From: Bolinopsis microptera
Lineage: Eukaryota > Ctenophora > Tentaculata > Lobata > Bolinopsidae
DNA length: 64,000 nt
Assembly: GCF_026151205.1 (NCBI RefSeq)
Contig: NC_087075.1
Span: 5,758,858 to 5,822,857 of the forward strand
Direction of reading: 5' to 3'
A model generated the notes under the pieces. That model saw only the letters and a program-made list of their open reading frames with translations, ran no database searches and was not told where the DNA came from. Position 1 is the first letter of the stretch. Each line of letters opens with the position of its first letter. Of the stretch, positions 38,801 through 49,387 are shown piece after piece. The position numbers and the translations under genes are program-made.

Positions 38801-41800
38801 TAATGGGCATTAATGGCAGTGGCAGTCTGTGCAAAATTTTAAAATACTGCCATTAATGCCCATACTTTTTTATTCGCTTTTGAAACTTTCAGGTCACGTC
38901 TATTTCATACCTACAATAAATATCCTGTCTACAGACCTTATTAAAGGTTCATGACGCCCAAAAATAACCCACCCTTATATTTTAATATATTGTTGTTATG
39001 TAACATATAACTAAGATTAGTCAAAACCGGACCTTTTTATCTGCTTCCTATCCCGAGATATTGGGAGATCTAATTATGCTCCCCACCGAGCTTGTGACGT
39101 CACGTTTGTGCCCACCTTGCTTGGTTAAAATAACACTGCTCCTACAGCTATAATAAGGTTGTTTCTGTTGTTTCTGACATAAATTAGGTTGCCCCCTCTC
39201 CAGGTGACCAAGAGCTTAGGGTAGCGCGACAATTGACCCCCCGACAATTGACCCCCCGACAATTGACCCCTTATGTAATTACACTGGGGTCAATTGTCGC
39301 AAAATCTAGGGTTTAGTACGAAAATTGACCCCCCGACAATTGACCCCCCGACAATTGACCCCTTATATAATTACACTGGGGTCAATTGTCGCGAAATCTA
39401 GGGTTTAGTACGACAATTGACCCCCCGACAATTGACCCCCTATGTAATTACGCTGGGGTCAATTGTCGCGAAATCAAGGGCTTAGTACGAAAATTGACCC
39501 CCGACAATTGACCCACCATGTAATTACACTTGGGTCAATTGATCGAGTTAGGGTCAGGATCCTAGGTCAGGGTCCTAGGTCAGGGTCCTGGGTCAGGGTC
39601 CTGGGTACGGTCAGGGCCCTGGGTTAGGGTTAGGGTCAGGGTCAGGGTCAGGGTCAGGGTCCTGGGTCAGGGTCCTGGGTTAGGGTCAGGGTCAGGATCA
39701 GGGTCAGTGTCAGGGTCAGGGTCAGGGTCAGGGTCAGGGTCAGGGTCAGGGTCAGGGTCAGGGTCAGGGTCAGGGTCAGGGTCAGGGTCAGGGTCAGGGT
39801 CCTGGGTCAGGGTCCTGGGTCAGGGTCCTGGGTCAGGATCAGAGTCAGGGTCAGGGTCAGGGTCAGGGTCAGGGTCAGGGTCAGGGTCAGGGTCAGGGTC
39901 AGGGTCAGGGTCAGGGTCAGGGTCAGGGTCCTGGGTCAGGGTCATGGTCAGGGTCAGGGTCAGGGTCAGGGTCAGGGTCAGGGTCAGGGTCAGGGTCAGG
40001 GTCAGGGTCAGGGTCCTGGGTCAGGGTCCTGGGTCCTAGGGTCAGGGTCAGGGTTATGGTTAGGGTCAGGGTTAGGGTCAGGGTCAGGGTCAGGGTCAGG
40101 GTCAGGGTCAGGGTCAGGGTCAGGGTCAGGGTCAGGGTCAGGGTCAGGGTCAGGGTCAGGGTCATGGTCAGGATAAAGGTTAGGGTCAGGGTCCTGGGTC
40201 AGGGTCAGGGTCAGGGTCAGGGTCAGGGTCAGGGTCCTGGGTCAGGGTCAGGGTCAGGGTCAGGGTCAGGGTCAGGGTCAGGGTCAGGGTCAGGGTCAGG
40301 GTCAGGGTCAGGGTCAGGGTCAGGGTCAGGGTCAGGATAAAGGTCAGGGTCAGGGTCCTGGTCAGGGTCCTGGGTCAGGGTCAGGGTCAGGGTCAGGGTC
40401 AGGGTCAGGGTCAGGGTCAGGGTCAGGGTCAGGGTCAGGGTCAGGGTCAGGGTCAGGGTCAGGGTCCTGGGTCAGGGTCAGGGTCAGGGTCAGGGTCCTG
40501 GGTCAGGGTCAGGGTCAGGGTCAGGGTCAGGGTCAGGGTCAGGGTCAGGGTCAGGGTCAGGGTCAGGGTCAGGGTCCTGGGTCAGGGTACGGTCAGGGTC
40601 CTGGGTCCTAGGGTCAGGGTTATGGTTAGGGTCAGGGTTAGGGTTAGGGTTAGGGTTAGGGTCAGGGTTAGGGTTAGGGTTAGGGTTAGGGTTAGGGTTA
40701 GGACTTAGGGTTAGGGTCAGGGTTAGGGTCAATTGTCGGGGGGTCAATTGTCGCCCACCCGAGCTTAGCCAGCAAGGCTATGGGTCATGCGATACTGATA
40801 CAGACGAAGAAGGATCATACATCCCGGAAGGATCTCGCCTCAGTGCTCTAGTACCGATTGAAAGCTGGTGCTCATGTGGTCTGCGTATTAGATGCCATCT
40901 GAGATAGAGAACTACTACTGTCGAGAAAGCACGTGTCTCATGGTTTCGATTTTTCTATTAAATATGGGCATTAATGTGCATTAATGTGCATTAATGGGCA
41001 TTAATGGGCATTAATGGGCATTAATGGCAGTGGCAGTCTGAACAAAATTTTAAAATACTGCCATTAATGCCCGTTGGTCCCCCCCCCCCCCCCCCCCCCG
41101 AAATGAGACTTTTCTTGCCATGTTTTTTAATTTTTTTATAAATCTTTCTCTCTTCACTTTTGTAAATGTATTGTTAAACCTGAACAACCGCTAAACAACC
41201 AGCTATACCCGTTCTAACCGCTCTAACCGCTATGATATCCAGGTAGCGTTTGACTCGGTGCTCTACTACTATCAATCCGATGGTGAGATCTACAGGCCAG
41301 CTAACATACCTGAAAAAGTTTTTAGCAGAGAAATCGAGTACTACCGGTATGTGTCCTACCTATATATGCACTTGTACTCGTTCAAATGTACCCACATTTT
41401 TAAGTCTGGGAATGGCAAAAATTTCGTGAATTCGTGAATATATATATTACATAGAATTTAAGTTTTTCCTGGATTTCAGGTAAAGTATCACGCTGAAGTC
41501 CTTTAATTTTCTTTACACAAATCATGCGCCAATAAATTAAAGCCCAACCCTCATGTCTCGTTGCATCAGTAACAAGAATTACACGGGTATAAAGTAAACA
41601 CACGGAATTTCAGGCTGTTTCCCTCGAAGCCGGCTGAATCTATCGCCACTTCAACAATCCGACAAAACGGGTTCTGGAAGAGATTCCAGCTTTTACTATG
41701 GGTTTGTAAATTTAAGAGTTTGGTAAAATTGTAGTTAAATATAACTTTCTCTCTGTACTAATCTAATAAGTTAAGTCATCTGATGACCCATAAATAGGAG

Positions 41801-44800
41801 CCATACAACTTTTATTTTACTTATTATTAACACCATGATTTAACTTATTTTAAGTTATTAATGATTCGGTAACCTGCTAAATGTATTAGCGATTATCCGG
41901 TTTTGAGAGGTGTGACTGTGATTTAACAACCTCCCAACTTAAAAACCTCCCAACTTTGTTACCTTATAAATAAACTCAACAATAAAAAAATTATAGTAAA
42001 CTGATCATCCCATCTAACCATAATATTGATTTCAAATACCTATTATAAACAAAATAAATAAAAATGGTCTCTGTTTCAGTTGTTCCTGGAAAAACCACAA
42101 TCGAGCTCCGGAGCCCGTATTTGGGCCTCCCTCAACATCATAATAATTCTGATATCAGTCTGCAATCTTATTAGCGAGAGCATGCCTGTGTACAGGTAAC
42201 CTATATTATATTGCTATTAATAATTAACTAATAACTAACTAATTAATTACTAATTACTAGTTAATCACTAGATAATATTATTATATTAGTGAGAGCATGC
42301 CTGTGTACAGGTAACCTATATTACTATATTAGTAACTTATATTAGATCATTTAATATTATCGTGTAAACTAGCAATCTACTTAAAGTAGAGTGTTAGAGT
42401 GCAGACGTCCGTAGGATTTGAAAAGCCACTCCTGCAATGATATCTTATTCTATATTAGATCGTTACACTTTAACAATGACACGTTTAATGCCGTTTTTGC
42501 TTCAAGTTAAATATAGATTTTTGCCTTGTACTATCACGGAGACCGATTAAATGCGGCTATTTTTAATCTCCTGATCATTAAGCTCAGTCGTCATAGAAAA
42601 AGTCAGATCAACTTTCTTTAAAGTTAAACATTAAAACCATCAAGGAGTCTAGAGTTTGATCTACTAGACCCTACCTTGACAGTTATGATATTGAGTATTA
42701 GAATTTAGTATTAGAATTATTAGCTTGAACTGATTTCTTATTTCACAAGACTCAAGAGTTTCTTACCTCAGGCATAATCCAGAGGCAGAAAGAATTTTCT
42801 TCTCCGTAGATGCGTGCTGCGTTTCTTATTTTACTATCGGTAGGTATTTTAAATGGATTATATTAAAGTATCAATTTATACTTGTAGCTTTAATGATGTT
42901 ATGCAAATGAGAATTGTCTCTAAAAAATAATAATATTCATTTCTGGATAAAATTCTTGAAATAACTTCAAGATTAAAATTTCAAGAGTAAGGCATGAAAT
43001 TGAAGATTTACATTTCCGCCGGAGAATAAACACGGGACCATCATTTTCAGACATATTATTAAGATTTAGCTCATCGCCCTCAAAAAGAAAATTCCTAAAA
43101 GAAGTATTAAACTGGTTCGACATGCTAGCGGTGTTGCCATTTTATGTAGAGCTACTTTTGGGGGAGAACTCCGGGACTGATGGCATGATGGCTCTCAGAG
43201 TACTCAGACTTTTTAGAATAACCAGGGTTCTCAAACTTATCAGGTAATATCCGTTATTATATCTGTATTTTCCTTTTATATTTATATCGTTAAGAATTAT
43301 TATATCCTGCTACAGCGTTAATCTGTCTATCCTGTATCTGAGTATTTCCTGTTTGTCTATTACTTGTGCGCTAAAAATCTAATACGTTTATTTAGAGATA
43401 TTTAGAGTTTATTTAGAGTTTCTCGCGATGGCTAAATTGAAGAATTCAGACTCCTAAATGCTAAAACTTGCGTTGAATTGAAAATAATGTACATTAAACC
43501 ATATGCCGCCTGTCTTTGAGCCAATGCACATTGTGCATTGCACAATGGGTCTGTCTGGGGTCCCGTCTGTTTGCCTGTCTGCCTGTTTGTCAAAATATTT
43601 ACTGCAACCAATAAAATAGGAAAGACAGCCACTCTGGAGTCGAGTGATGACATAAAGTTGCACAGCTCTCAACTTAACAAGTCCTTTTTGAAAGCTATAT
43701 CGTATAAGTGTCGTTAAGGGGGGGGGGGGGGGGGGGGGGGGGGAGCCACTCCCATATTTGGTCCAAATTAGGCCCAATTTAGCCAAATACCCTGAACATG
43801 CCCAAAACCCAGGTTTATAGCCGGTTACCCCCTAATTGTGTGCTTGTCTCCTTGAGGGTGAATAAGGGACTTCAGCTGGTTTGACACTTTTATATTCGGA
43901 AAATCTGTATTGTGTTAAAAGATTGTGGGGTTATCAGCGTACCACATTCCAGGGATTTTACTGACTGACACTAAGAGCGTCTGGGCCAATGGGTCAAACA
44001 TCGCTGTAGAGTGTAGGGCCCGTCTAGAACTGGTCAAGAAGTAAGAACCAGTCTTGAATTGGATTATACCCGATCTTTAAAACCAGCTTAACTCTTAAGT
44101 GTATTGAATCGAAATCATTTGCAGTAAAATCCAGTCGATCCGGACACACAGGTCACAGTCGGATCTTGCCACAAAACTTAATATACCCTATACCCTTTCC
44201 ACCGTTTGTTGTAACTTTGTAAGGAAGTGTGTTCACCTGTGTACGTGTGTTTTAGTGTTTGTTAAGCTGTTTGTATGTCAGTGCGTTTAATTGTTTGCTT
44301 GTGATTGTCCATAACGACCCCCTTCTCCTCAGGCACTCTCAACAGATGATGTTGATGCTGCTGGTGTTAAGGAACTGTTTTAGTGAGCTGGGAATCCTCT
44401 TCTGTACCTGGTTGATGGGAGCCTTGGTCTTCGGTACTATCATGCACTACATAGAGGTAAAACTAAACTTGTAAAACTAAGCTTGTGAAACTTGGTATTA
44501 AATTAACCCACATATTATTTTAATTTAGGTGTTGTTATATTATTAGGGATATATTTGTTAACAACTTGCTATTACTCATTTGGTTAACATTTTAACCCGG
44601 GGTTAAGTATTGCAGGGGTTTTATGGCATTATAACCGTGTCATTAATCATACCAACTAAGATCTGACTATTTGTAAGACATGTTATGTTACCAATAATGC
44701 TTTTAAGAAAACTAATTATAATTTTCCCAGGTGGACGCCGATAGTGGCTTCGACTCAGTCCTCTATGCATGCTGGTGGGCCGCCGTGACCATGACAACCG

Positions 44801-45042
44801 TCGGCTACGGAGACATGACGCCACAAACAAACATCGGCAAAGCGTTCGGCAGCATGATTCTGTTTATCAGTATGATCTACATCGCCCTCCCCATGACACT
44901 TATAGTCAGCAAGTTCAATACTGCTCTGGAAGACTGGAAACAACAAGAACGAACTCAGATTTATTACAAGAAAAAGGCAAATGAAGAACAGAGTCAGAGT
45001 AATGCCGATCAAGAGAATGAACAAGCGGTTCAAGAGGCTTGA
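35815..45042 (+). CDS. voltage-gated K+ channel (Kv), 11 exons
   Basis: Exons 35815-36034, 36851-36936, 37279-37397, 38524-38611, 41243-41346, 41614-41701, 42080-42195, 42772-42839, 43051-43243, 44333-44456 and 44731-45042 join in phase to exactly 506 codons including the stop. Residues 1-120 are a polar cytoplasmic N-terminus. A T1 tetramerisation domain spans about 122-215 (RIIFNVSGKRFETTFECLNG, then FPDTLLG). S1 is about 247-268, S2 282-301, S3 317-333 (NWFDMLAVLPFY). S4 has R346, R349, R352, R355, K358 and R361 at every third position. S5 is about 367-398. The pore filter TVGYGD is 425-430 and S6 438-462. T1 lacks the HxxxxxC...CC zinc motif of the Shab, Shaw and Shal groups, which suggests a Shaker-like type. 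In S6 the usual PVP reads P456-M457-T458, so the second proline is missing, as in vertebrate modifier subunits. It acts in the plasma membrane as one of four subunits. The start is the first ATG of the open exon. The intron between exons 4 and 5 holds two nested transposons. Confidence 0.93.
37409..37482. repeat. GATAAGA minisatellite in Kv intron
   Basis: About eleven copies of AGATAAG with phase changes, beginning only 12 bases after the donor of the T1 exon (37397). GATAAG is also a GATA-factor core. Confidence 0.92.
37483..38523. other. Kv intron
   Basis: Intron sequence. At 38312-38357 the motif TTAATATTATATTAA repeats. A CGCGATTTTT-rich palindromic stretch lies before the T1 exon at 37145-37250. 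Confidence 0.6.
39220..40760. mobile_element. nested element with GACAATTGACC repeats and TSD
   Basis: Target duplication GAGCTTAG at 39212-39219 and 40761-40768. Tips GGTAGCGCGACAATTGACC and, read inward from the right, GGGTGGGCGACAATTGACC are inverted repeats of equal length. At the left, GACAATTGACCCCCC is repeated in three larger copies of about 100 bp (39225-39540). The right end has two inverted copies. The interior is a hexamer satellite. It has no coding capacity. It interrupts the element at 38738-41099 and is therefore younger. Confidence 0.85.
39549..40728. repeat. telomere-like hexamer array (GGGTCA)n/(GGGTTA)n
   Basis: Nearly 1.2 kb of hexamers, mostly AGGGTC (TCAGGG), interrupted by GGGTCCT units. 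Close to the right end (40625-40728) it becomes TTAGGG repeats, the usual animal telomere sequence. The frames through it (GSGSGS, RVRVRV, TLTLTL, DPDPDP) are artefacts. It is an interstitial array inside a transposon, not a chromosome end. Confidence 0.95.
42285..42323 (+). repeat. duplicated exon end and donor in Kv intron
   Basis: These 39 bases repeat 42170-42208, the last 26 bases of the S1 exon with its GTAACC donor, 115 bp downstream, with one substitution (AGCGAG to AGTGAG). No acceptor precedes it, but read-through to the second donor would extend the exon. Confidence 0.9.
43718..43743. repeat. isolated 26-base G run in Kv intron
   Basis: A run of about 26 G lies between the S4 and S5 exons. 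Unlike the runs at 20806, 38738 and 54963 it has no inverted partner or 10-bp units that I could find, so it may be a remnant or a simple homopolymer. Confidence 0.8.
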
Positions 45043-45057
45043 TATTTTTTTGGGAAA

Positions 45058-45063
45058 AATAAA
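45058..45063 (+). terminator. AATAAA poly(A) signal of the Kv gene
   Basis: AATAAA lies 16 bases after the stop codon of the channel gene. If used, the 3' UTR would be only about 30-40 bases, which is unusually short, so a later signal may also be used. Confidence 0.45.
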
Positions 45064-46767
45064 GTTTAAAGTTGCTTTACGGAGATGATTAACGCTGTGC
45101 TTGCCACGTTTAAAGAAACGTAATCGAGAGCTACTCTGTACTCGGAAGAATCGTGGCTGAGACCGTTACTCGGGAGCCATTTTGGTCGTGGTTGTCGAGA
45201 ATTCCATGCAATGGATAATTAATACAATCAGGAAATCTGAGATGTTATCACCGGGCGACAAGATCAGATGTTTACGACATGTATGGATGTCAAGTTTGTC
45301 GTTCGATCATAAAATTAAACGTTGTACCAGAAGAAACTTTGGTGATCATTTAATTAATTATACGAATATTATTTCGGGTACGGATAATTATTGTATTCTT
45401 ATCATTTTGAATAAACATACAGAGCGTGTTTTGAATACAAACATACCATTTGAGATCTCCAAAATTAACAAATATTGATAATCTAGCATACGATTGTGGC
45501 GTAAATTCCGGATGCGAATATATTAAAATATCAAGATGTTTTAAGAGTTGAGACATCCATCTATAACACTAACAGATCTCGTGCTGCCTACTCTATAACA
45601 GACGATAATTGTGCAGCCAAGTGTCAGTTGTCGTAAGCTCCTTGAAATACGCGGAAAGTCTGAAAGGCCGAAGCCAAGTTGTCCCATAATGTCCCTATAA
45701 AAATTATATATATATGTATATTATATTTTAGGCCCTATAACATTGGCCTACATTCTCATATCCAGTTTCTATTAAACTCAGTAGAGATTCCCACACGATC
45801 TGTTCCATTTCTTTAAGTTGAATATTTATATATGAAAACAGCATTTCAATGATAATTTTAGACTTTAATTTATTGACCATTGATATTTACCAACGATCAA
45901 ACTCAAACCCAATTTGCGGTCTCTTGATCTTCTGTAAACACCGATTTAACGGGAATTTCATACTAATGTAATTTACCTACTCTACATTATAGCCGTTTAG
46001 ATTTAAGGCTCATCAGTAAACAAAAGTCAAATATTCCATTTATGATATACACTATAGCTTACCCGTGTGTTATCCGTGCGTTATTAAATGTGTACTGTGC
46101 ATAAAATTAAAGTGTCTGTTATGTCATTAAATTACCGAATCACAAGCACCCATAAGTACTGATAAACTGGTAAGACCTTTCTAAACACGCATTGTCCTTA
46201 ATCAAGCAATATCCTGTTAGAGAAAATATTATCGTTTGAGTGGGAGCACCATGGATAATAATTGATTGATTGACAATGCCAACCTTGCAGAACATAATAA
46301 TCAAAACCTTTTACAGCTTTGAGTCCAACATTCAGTTACATAATTACCCTCTTACAACTTTACAAGAAAATTACCTAGTTGCGATGCCATACAGTTACCA
46401 CCTTGATAAATTCCTGTTGCCCAAGCAAAGATTCTCGGCTTCCCCCTTTAATCACATAATCCCTTATAAAACAATGAGTGAACAATAAGCGCTCGCGCTA
46501 CAAGGAAATGGATTAAAAATAGAACAACAGCAATTCGGTAAATCTCGTGGGCAAGGCTGTCCCATTTCATACTTCTACAGCTAACTAGCTAATGGCAATG
46601 CTATTGTCACTGTTTCACTTAATTGAACAGTTCGTTTGCTTTTAGTTTATCAGAGAGAAATCCAAATAGCACTTATAGGTCAAAATTTCTATCGGCACTC
46701 ATTGAGGTATGCTATGAGGACGGTTTTTTATCTGTCATTAAATGTTTTATATTATATAATTAATGAA
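45064..46767. other. unassigned DNA and one end of a dispersed repeat
   Basis: The frame at 45182-45478 is open for 98 codons with no known domain. From about 46430 to 46700 the sequence is a repeat also found at 52070-52300; shared landmarks are TCTCGGCTTCC, AATAGAACAACAG and AGTTCGTTTGCTTTTAGTTT. Confidence 0.55.
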
Positions 46768-47890
46768 AGGCCGGGGTCACAGGGAGGAGGATAATAGTAG
46801 TAGTACTTTTTTCTTTTTTGTGTTTTTGATGGTCAGTTTTTATTATCGCATCAAAAAACATCCGTCATAACAGGCACGTAGCCAGGCCCAGGGGGGGTTA
46901 CCGTTTAACTTCCCATTTCTCATATAATTTGCACGTGGGCGGTCGTACATACAAAAAGAATCTTTCGAATTATAATATAGAGTAGAAAGCCCGTGGTATC
47001 AGGGATGAAGCTAGTACTCTAGTAGGTTTTTATAGCGTCAAAAAATATCCTACACAACCGAAGATACAGCCGATTAAAATGTTGTCGCTCGCACTAAACA
47101 CAACGTAATATCAACAAATCCTATAAAGCTATAAAAATGCCGTTTGAATAATCTTTGCACATGCACGTGTATGTAACAACCCTCGTTACCATGGTTACTA
47201 TGCAGCTTCCTATTTCTCTTTTAATTTGCACGTGGGCGGTCGTACAGTGTACAAAAAGAATTCTCTGAATTATAATACAGACTAGAAAACCCGTGGTCAC
47301 AGGGAGGAAGCTAATAGTATTTTTGTTAGTAAGTTTAAATCACGTCAAAAAATATCCTACACATGAACCGAAGATACAGCCAATTAAAATGTTGCTCGTA
47401 CTAAACACAGCGTAATATCAACAAAACCGATCAAAATGACGTTCAAACAATCATTGCACGTGCACGTGTGTGTAATAACCCTCGTTACCAAGGTTAATAT
47501 GCAACTACCTATTTCTCGTCTGATTTGCACGTGGGCGGTCTTACAGTGTACAGTGTACGTACAGAAAGAATTCTCTGAATTATAAGTAAGACTAGAAAAC
47601 CCGTGGTCACAGGGAGGAAGCTAATAGTACTTTTTGTTGGTAAGTTTAAATCGCGTCAAAAAGTATTCATCCCCACCGAGGATACATCCGATGAAAATTT
47701 TGCTCGCACTAAACACAGCGTAATATCAACAAAACCGATAAAAAAACGCCGTTTTAGCTAACAATCTTTGTACGTGCACGTGCGTGTAACAACCCTCGTT
47801 GCCATGGTTACTTTGCAACCTTTTGCTTTTTACCTAATTTGCACGTGGGCGGTCGTACAAACGTACATTGTACAAACAAAAAGAATTCTC
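46768..47890. repeat. about 300-bp tandem repeat, four copies
   Basis: The landmark TTGCACGTGGGCGGTC recurs near 46931, 47226, 47525 and 47839, giving periods of about 295, 299 and 314 bp. Each unit also has AAAAGAATnnTCTGAATTATAA, CCCGTGGTCACAGGGAGGA, CGTCAAAAA and AACCCTCGTTACCA. Copies have diverged moderately. No coding frame is shared. Confidence 0.9.
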
Positions 47891-47940
47891 TGAATTTAGG
47901 TAAGATACTTCCACAATAGTTCCGGTGAATCTGGTTTACT

Positions 47941-48200
47941 ATGTCTCGTTTGTCTCACGTGTTTAAAATGTCTCGTGTGTCTCATGTGTTTCATGTGTCT
48001 CGTATGTCTCATGTGTCTCGTGTGTTTCATGTGTCTCGTATGTCTCACGTGTTTCATGTGTCTCGTGTGTCTCATGTGTCTCGTGTGTTTCATGTGTCTC
48101 GTATGTCTCACGTGTTTCATGTGTCTCATGTGTCTCGTGTGTTTCATGTGTCTCGTGTGTTTCATGTGTCTCGTGTGTTTCGTTTGTTTCGTGTGTCTAC
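47941..48200. repeat. TGTGTCTCGTGTGTTTCA minisatellite
   Basis: Tandem 9-bp half units (GTGTCTCAT, GTGTTTCGT and variants), open in several frames (SRVSHVFHV on +, RHTRHMKHT on -). It abuts the LINE tail and keeps that frame open. Confidence 0.93.
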
Positions 48201-48204
48201 GGAC

Positions 48205-48507
48205 CACATTTTAAGGAATTTATACCAGCTGCGTTGGTTTGGACATGTCAGTAGAATGCCTGAAGATCGGTTACCCAACTATTTACTTGAATGGAAACCC
48301 AAGCATGGGAAGAGATCAAGAGGCAGGCCTAGGAAGAGCCTAAATGATGTATTTATTGAGGATGCTGAGCAGAGATTGGATCGGAATGGACTCACGATTG
48401 ATTGTATGAGAAAGTGAGAAGATTAGCTGCAGACCGAAAGGGATGGAGAAATGTTACCCGCCGAAGTTGTATAATACAAAGTAATGACGCAGTCGACACA
48501 GACTAAT
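48205..48507 (+). pseudogene. LINE reverse transcriptase C-terminal tail
   Basis: The frame reads RWFGHVSRMPEDRLPNYLL, then GKRSRGRPRKSLNDVF, which is the characteristic tail of many non-LTR retrotransposon ORF2 proteins. It stops with TGA at 48416, but the neighbouring frame continues VRRLAADRKGWRNVTRRSC to a stop near 48505, so one base has been lost: a frameshifted relic. The catalytic region is absent. Upstream, the frame is fused to an unrelated minisatellite. Confidence 0.8.
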
Positions 48508-49387
48508 CCTTTTGGATGGAGATCTCGCCATGTATCATGTATGTATGTATAATCTACGAATCTTAATAATTTGGTTAAAAAACTAAAGTGAACAAGATTG
48601 ACACTGGAATATTTTATTCTGCTATATTTTAGCAATAATATAAATAAATATTATTTATAACATACAATACACCGGATATACTTGATAAATACCGTTATAA
48701 ACTTATTACAAATACAGTAACTCTAAGTTCACATTAATAAAAAACTGGCTAGAAACTTAATAGAAACAATAACTTGAACTAAGGATTTGTAGGATATAAT
48801 CGAGTTAGTATTACTGTTAAATTGAGATATAATTGGAGGTGTTTATTGTTTAAATCATTTACTGCTTAATCTAGAACGATCGACGCGCGGCTGAATATGA
48901 AATAGTTGTACTTGTTTGAAGTTTAAGTCGCAACAAAATATAATATAACTGTTATTTATGTCATAAACGACCAAGATATCCAAGACCTCCTCAATATTTA
49001 TATACACAAGGTAGTTTTAATAACAGTGTTTGTATTTCTTTATTGTTTAATGTTTAGTTTACTAGATTACTTGCTCATGTCACCATGGCTATAAATACAT
49101 GTAATAATATCAAAAGTAACATAATATATCGATTATGGAAATTTACGATCGCAGTTTAATACTTTAATATGAAATCTTAGTTTGCTAATATAGCCCATCT
49201 TTCAAAATCAGCTTGAAAATCATCAAGATTTTGAGAAATGGAAGATTCAAAACCACCTCTAATATAATAGCCCTGCATAACGACCTGTCAAACCCAATTT
49301 ACAAACTTAAAACAGTTCAAGTCCAAAAAACCAACCACCCGTCACTACAATAAATACATCTGTGCGATCAAACCTGTCATCGTTCAT
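48508..49387. other. probable 3' flank of the YOD1-like gene
   Basis: AT-rich with no exon. On the minus strand an AATAAA (plus-strand TTTATT at about 49039-49044) lies some 345 bases after the YOD1-like stop codon and could be its poly(A) signal. Confidence 0.4.

Larger units (their letters stand above)
38738..41099. mobile_element. G-run/C-run element with 8-bp TSD in Kv intron
   Basis: The 8-bp target duplication GAAATGAG lies at 38730-38737 and 41100-41107. The element starts with about ten G, then AACCAACGGGCATTAATG, and ends CATTAATGCCCGTTGGT with about 22 C, so the tips are inverted repeats. Inside each tip lies a block in direct orientation: 10-bp units GGGCATTAAT (six or seven copies), then GGCAGTGGCAGTCTG, then AAAATTTTAAAATACTGCCA closing a hairpin with the units. 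Left block 38756-38864, right block 40965-41082. No transposase is present. A second element (39220-40760) is inserted inside. The insertion is in the sense intron between exons 38524-38611 and 41243-41346. Confidence 0.9.

Noticed and set aside
39549-40728. A true telomere or chromosome end
   Set aside because: Unique sequence and channel exons lie on both sides, and target duplications show it is within a transposon.
39707-40747. Open frames reading GSGSGS, RVRVRV, TLTLTL and DPDPDP
   Set aside because: A hexamer array keeps all frames open; there is no gene here.
43718-43743. 26-base G run considered as a fourth G-run/C-run element
   Set aside because: No C-run partner, 10-bp units or target duplication nearby.
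44755-45033. Minus-strand and +1-frame ORFs over the last Kv exon
   Set aside because: Shadows of the channel coding sequence, which has the TVGYGD filter in the other frame.
47896-48214. Histidine/methionine-rich frames (RHTRHMKHT, CLMCFMCL)
   Set aside because: Artefacts of the 9-bp minisatellite in three frames.
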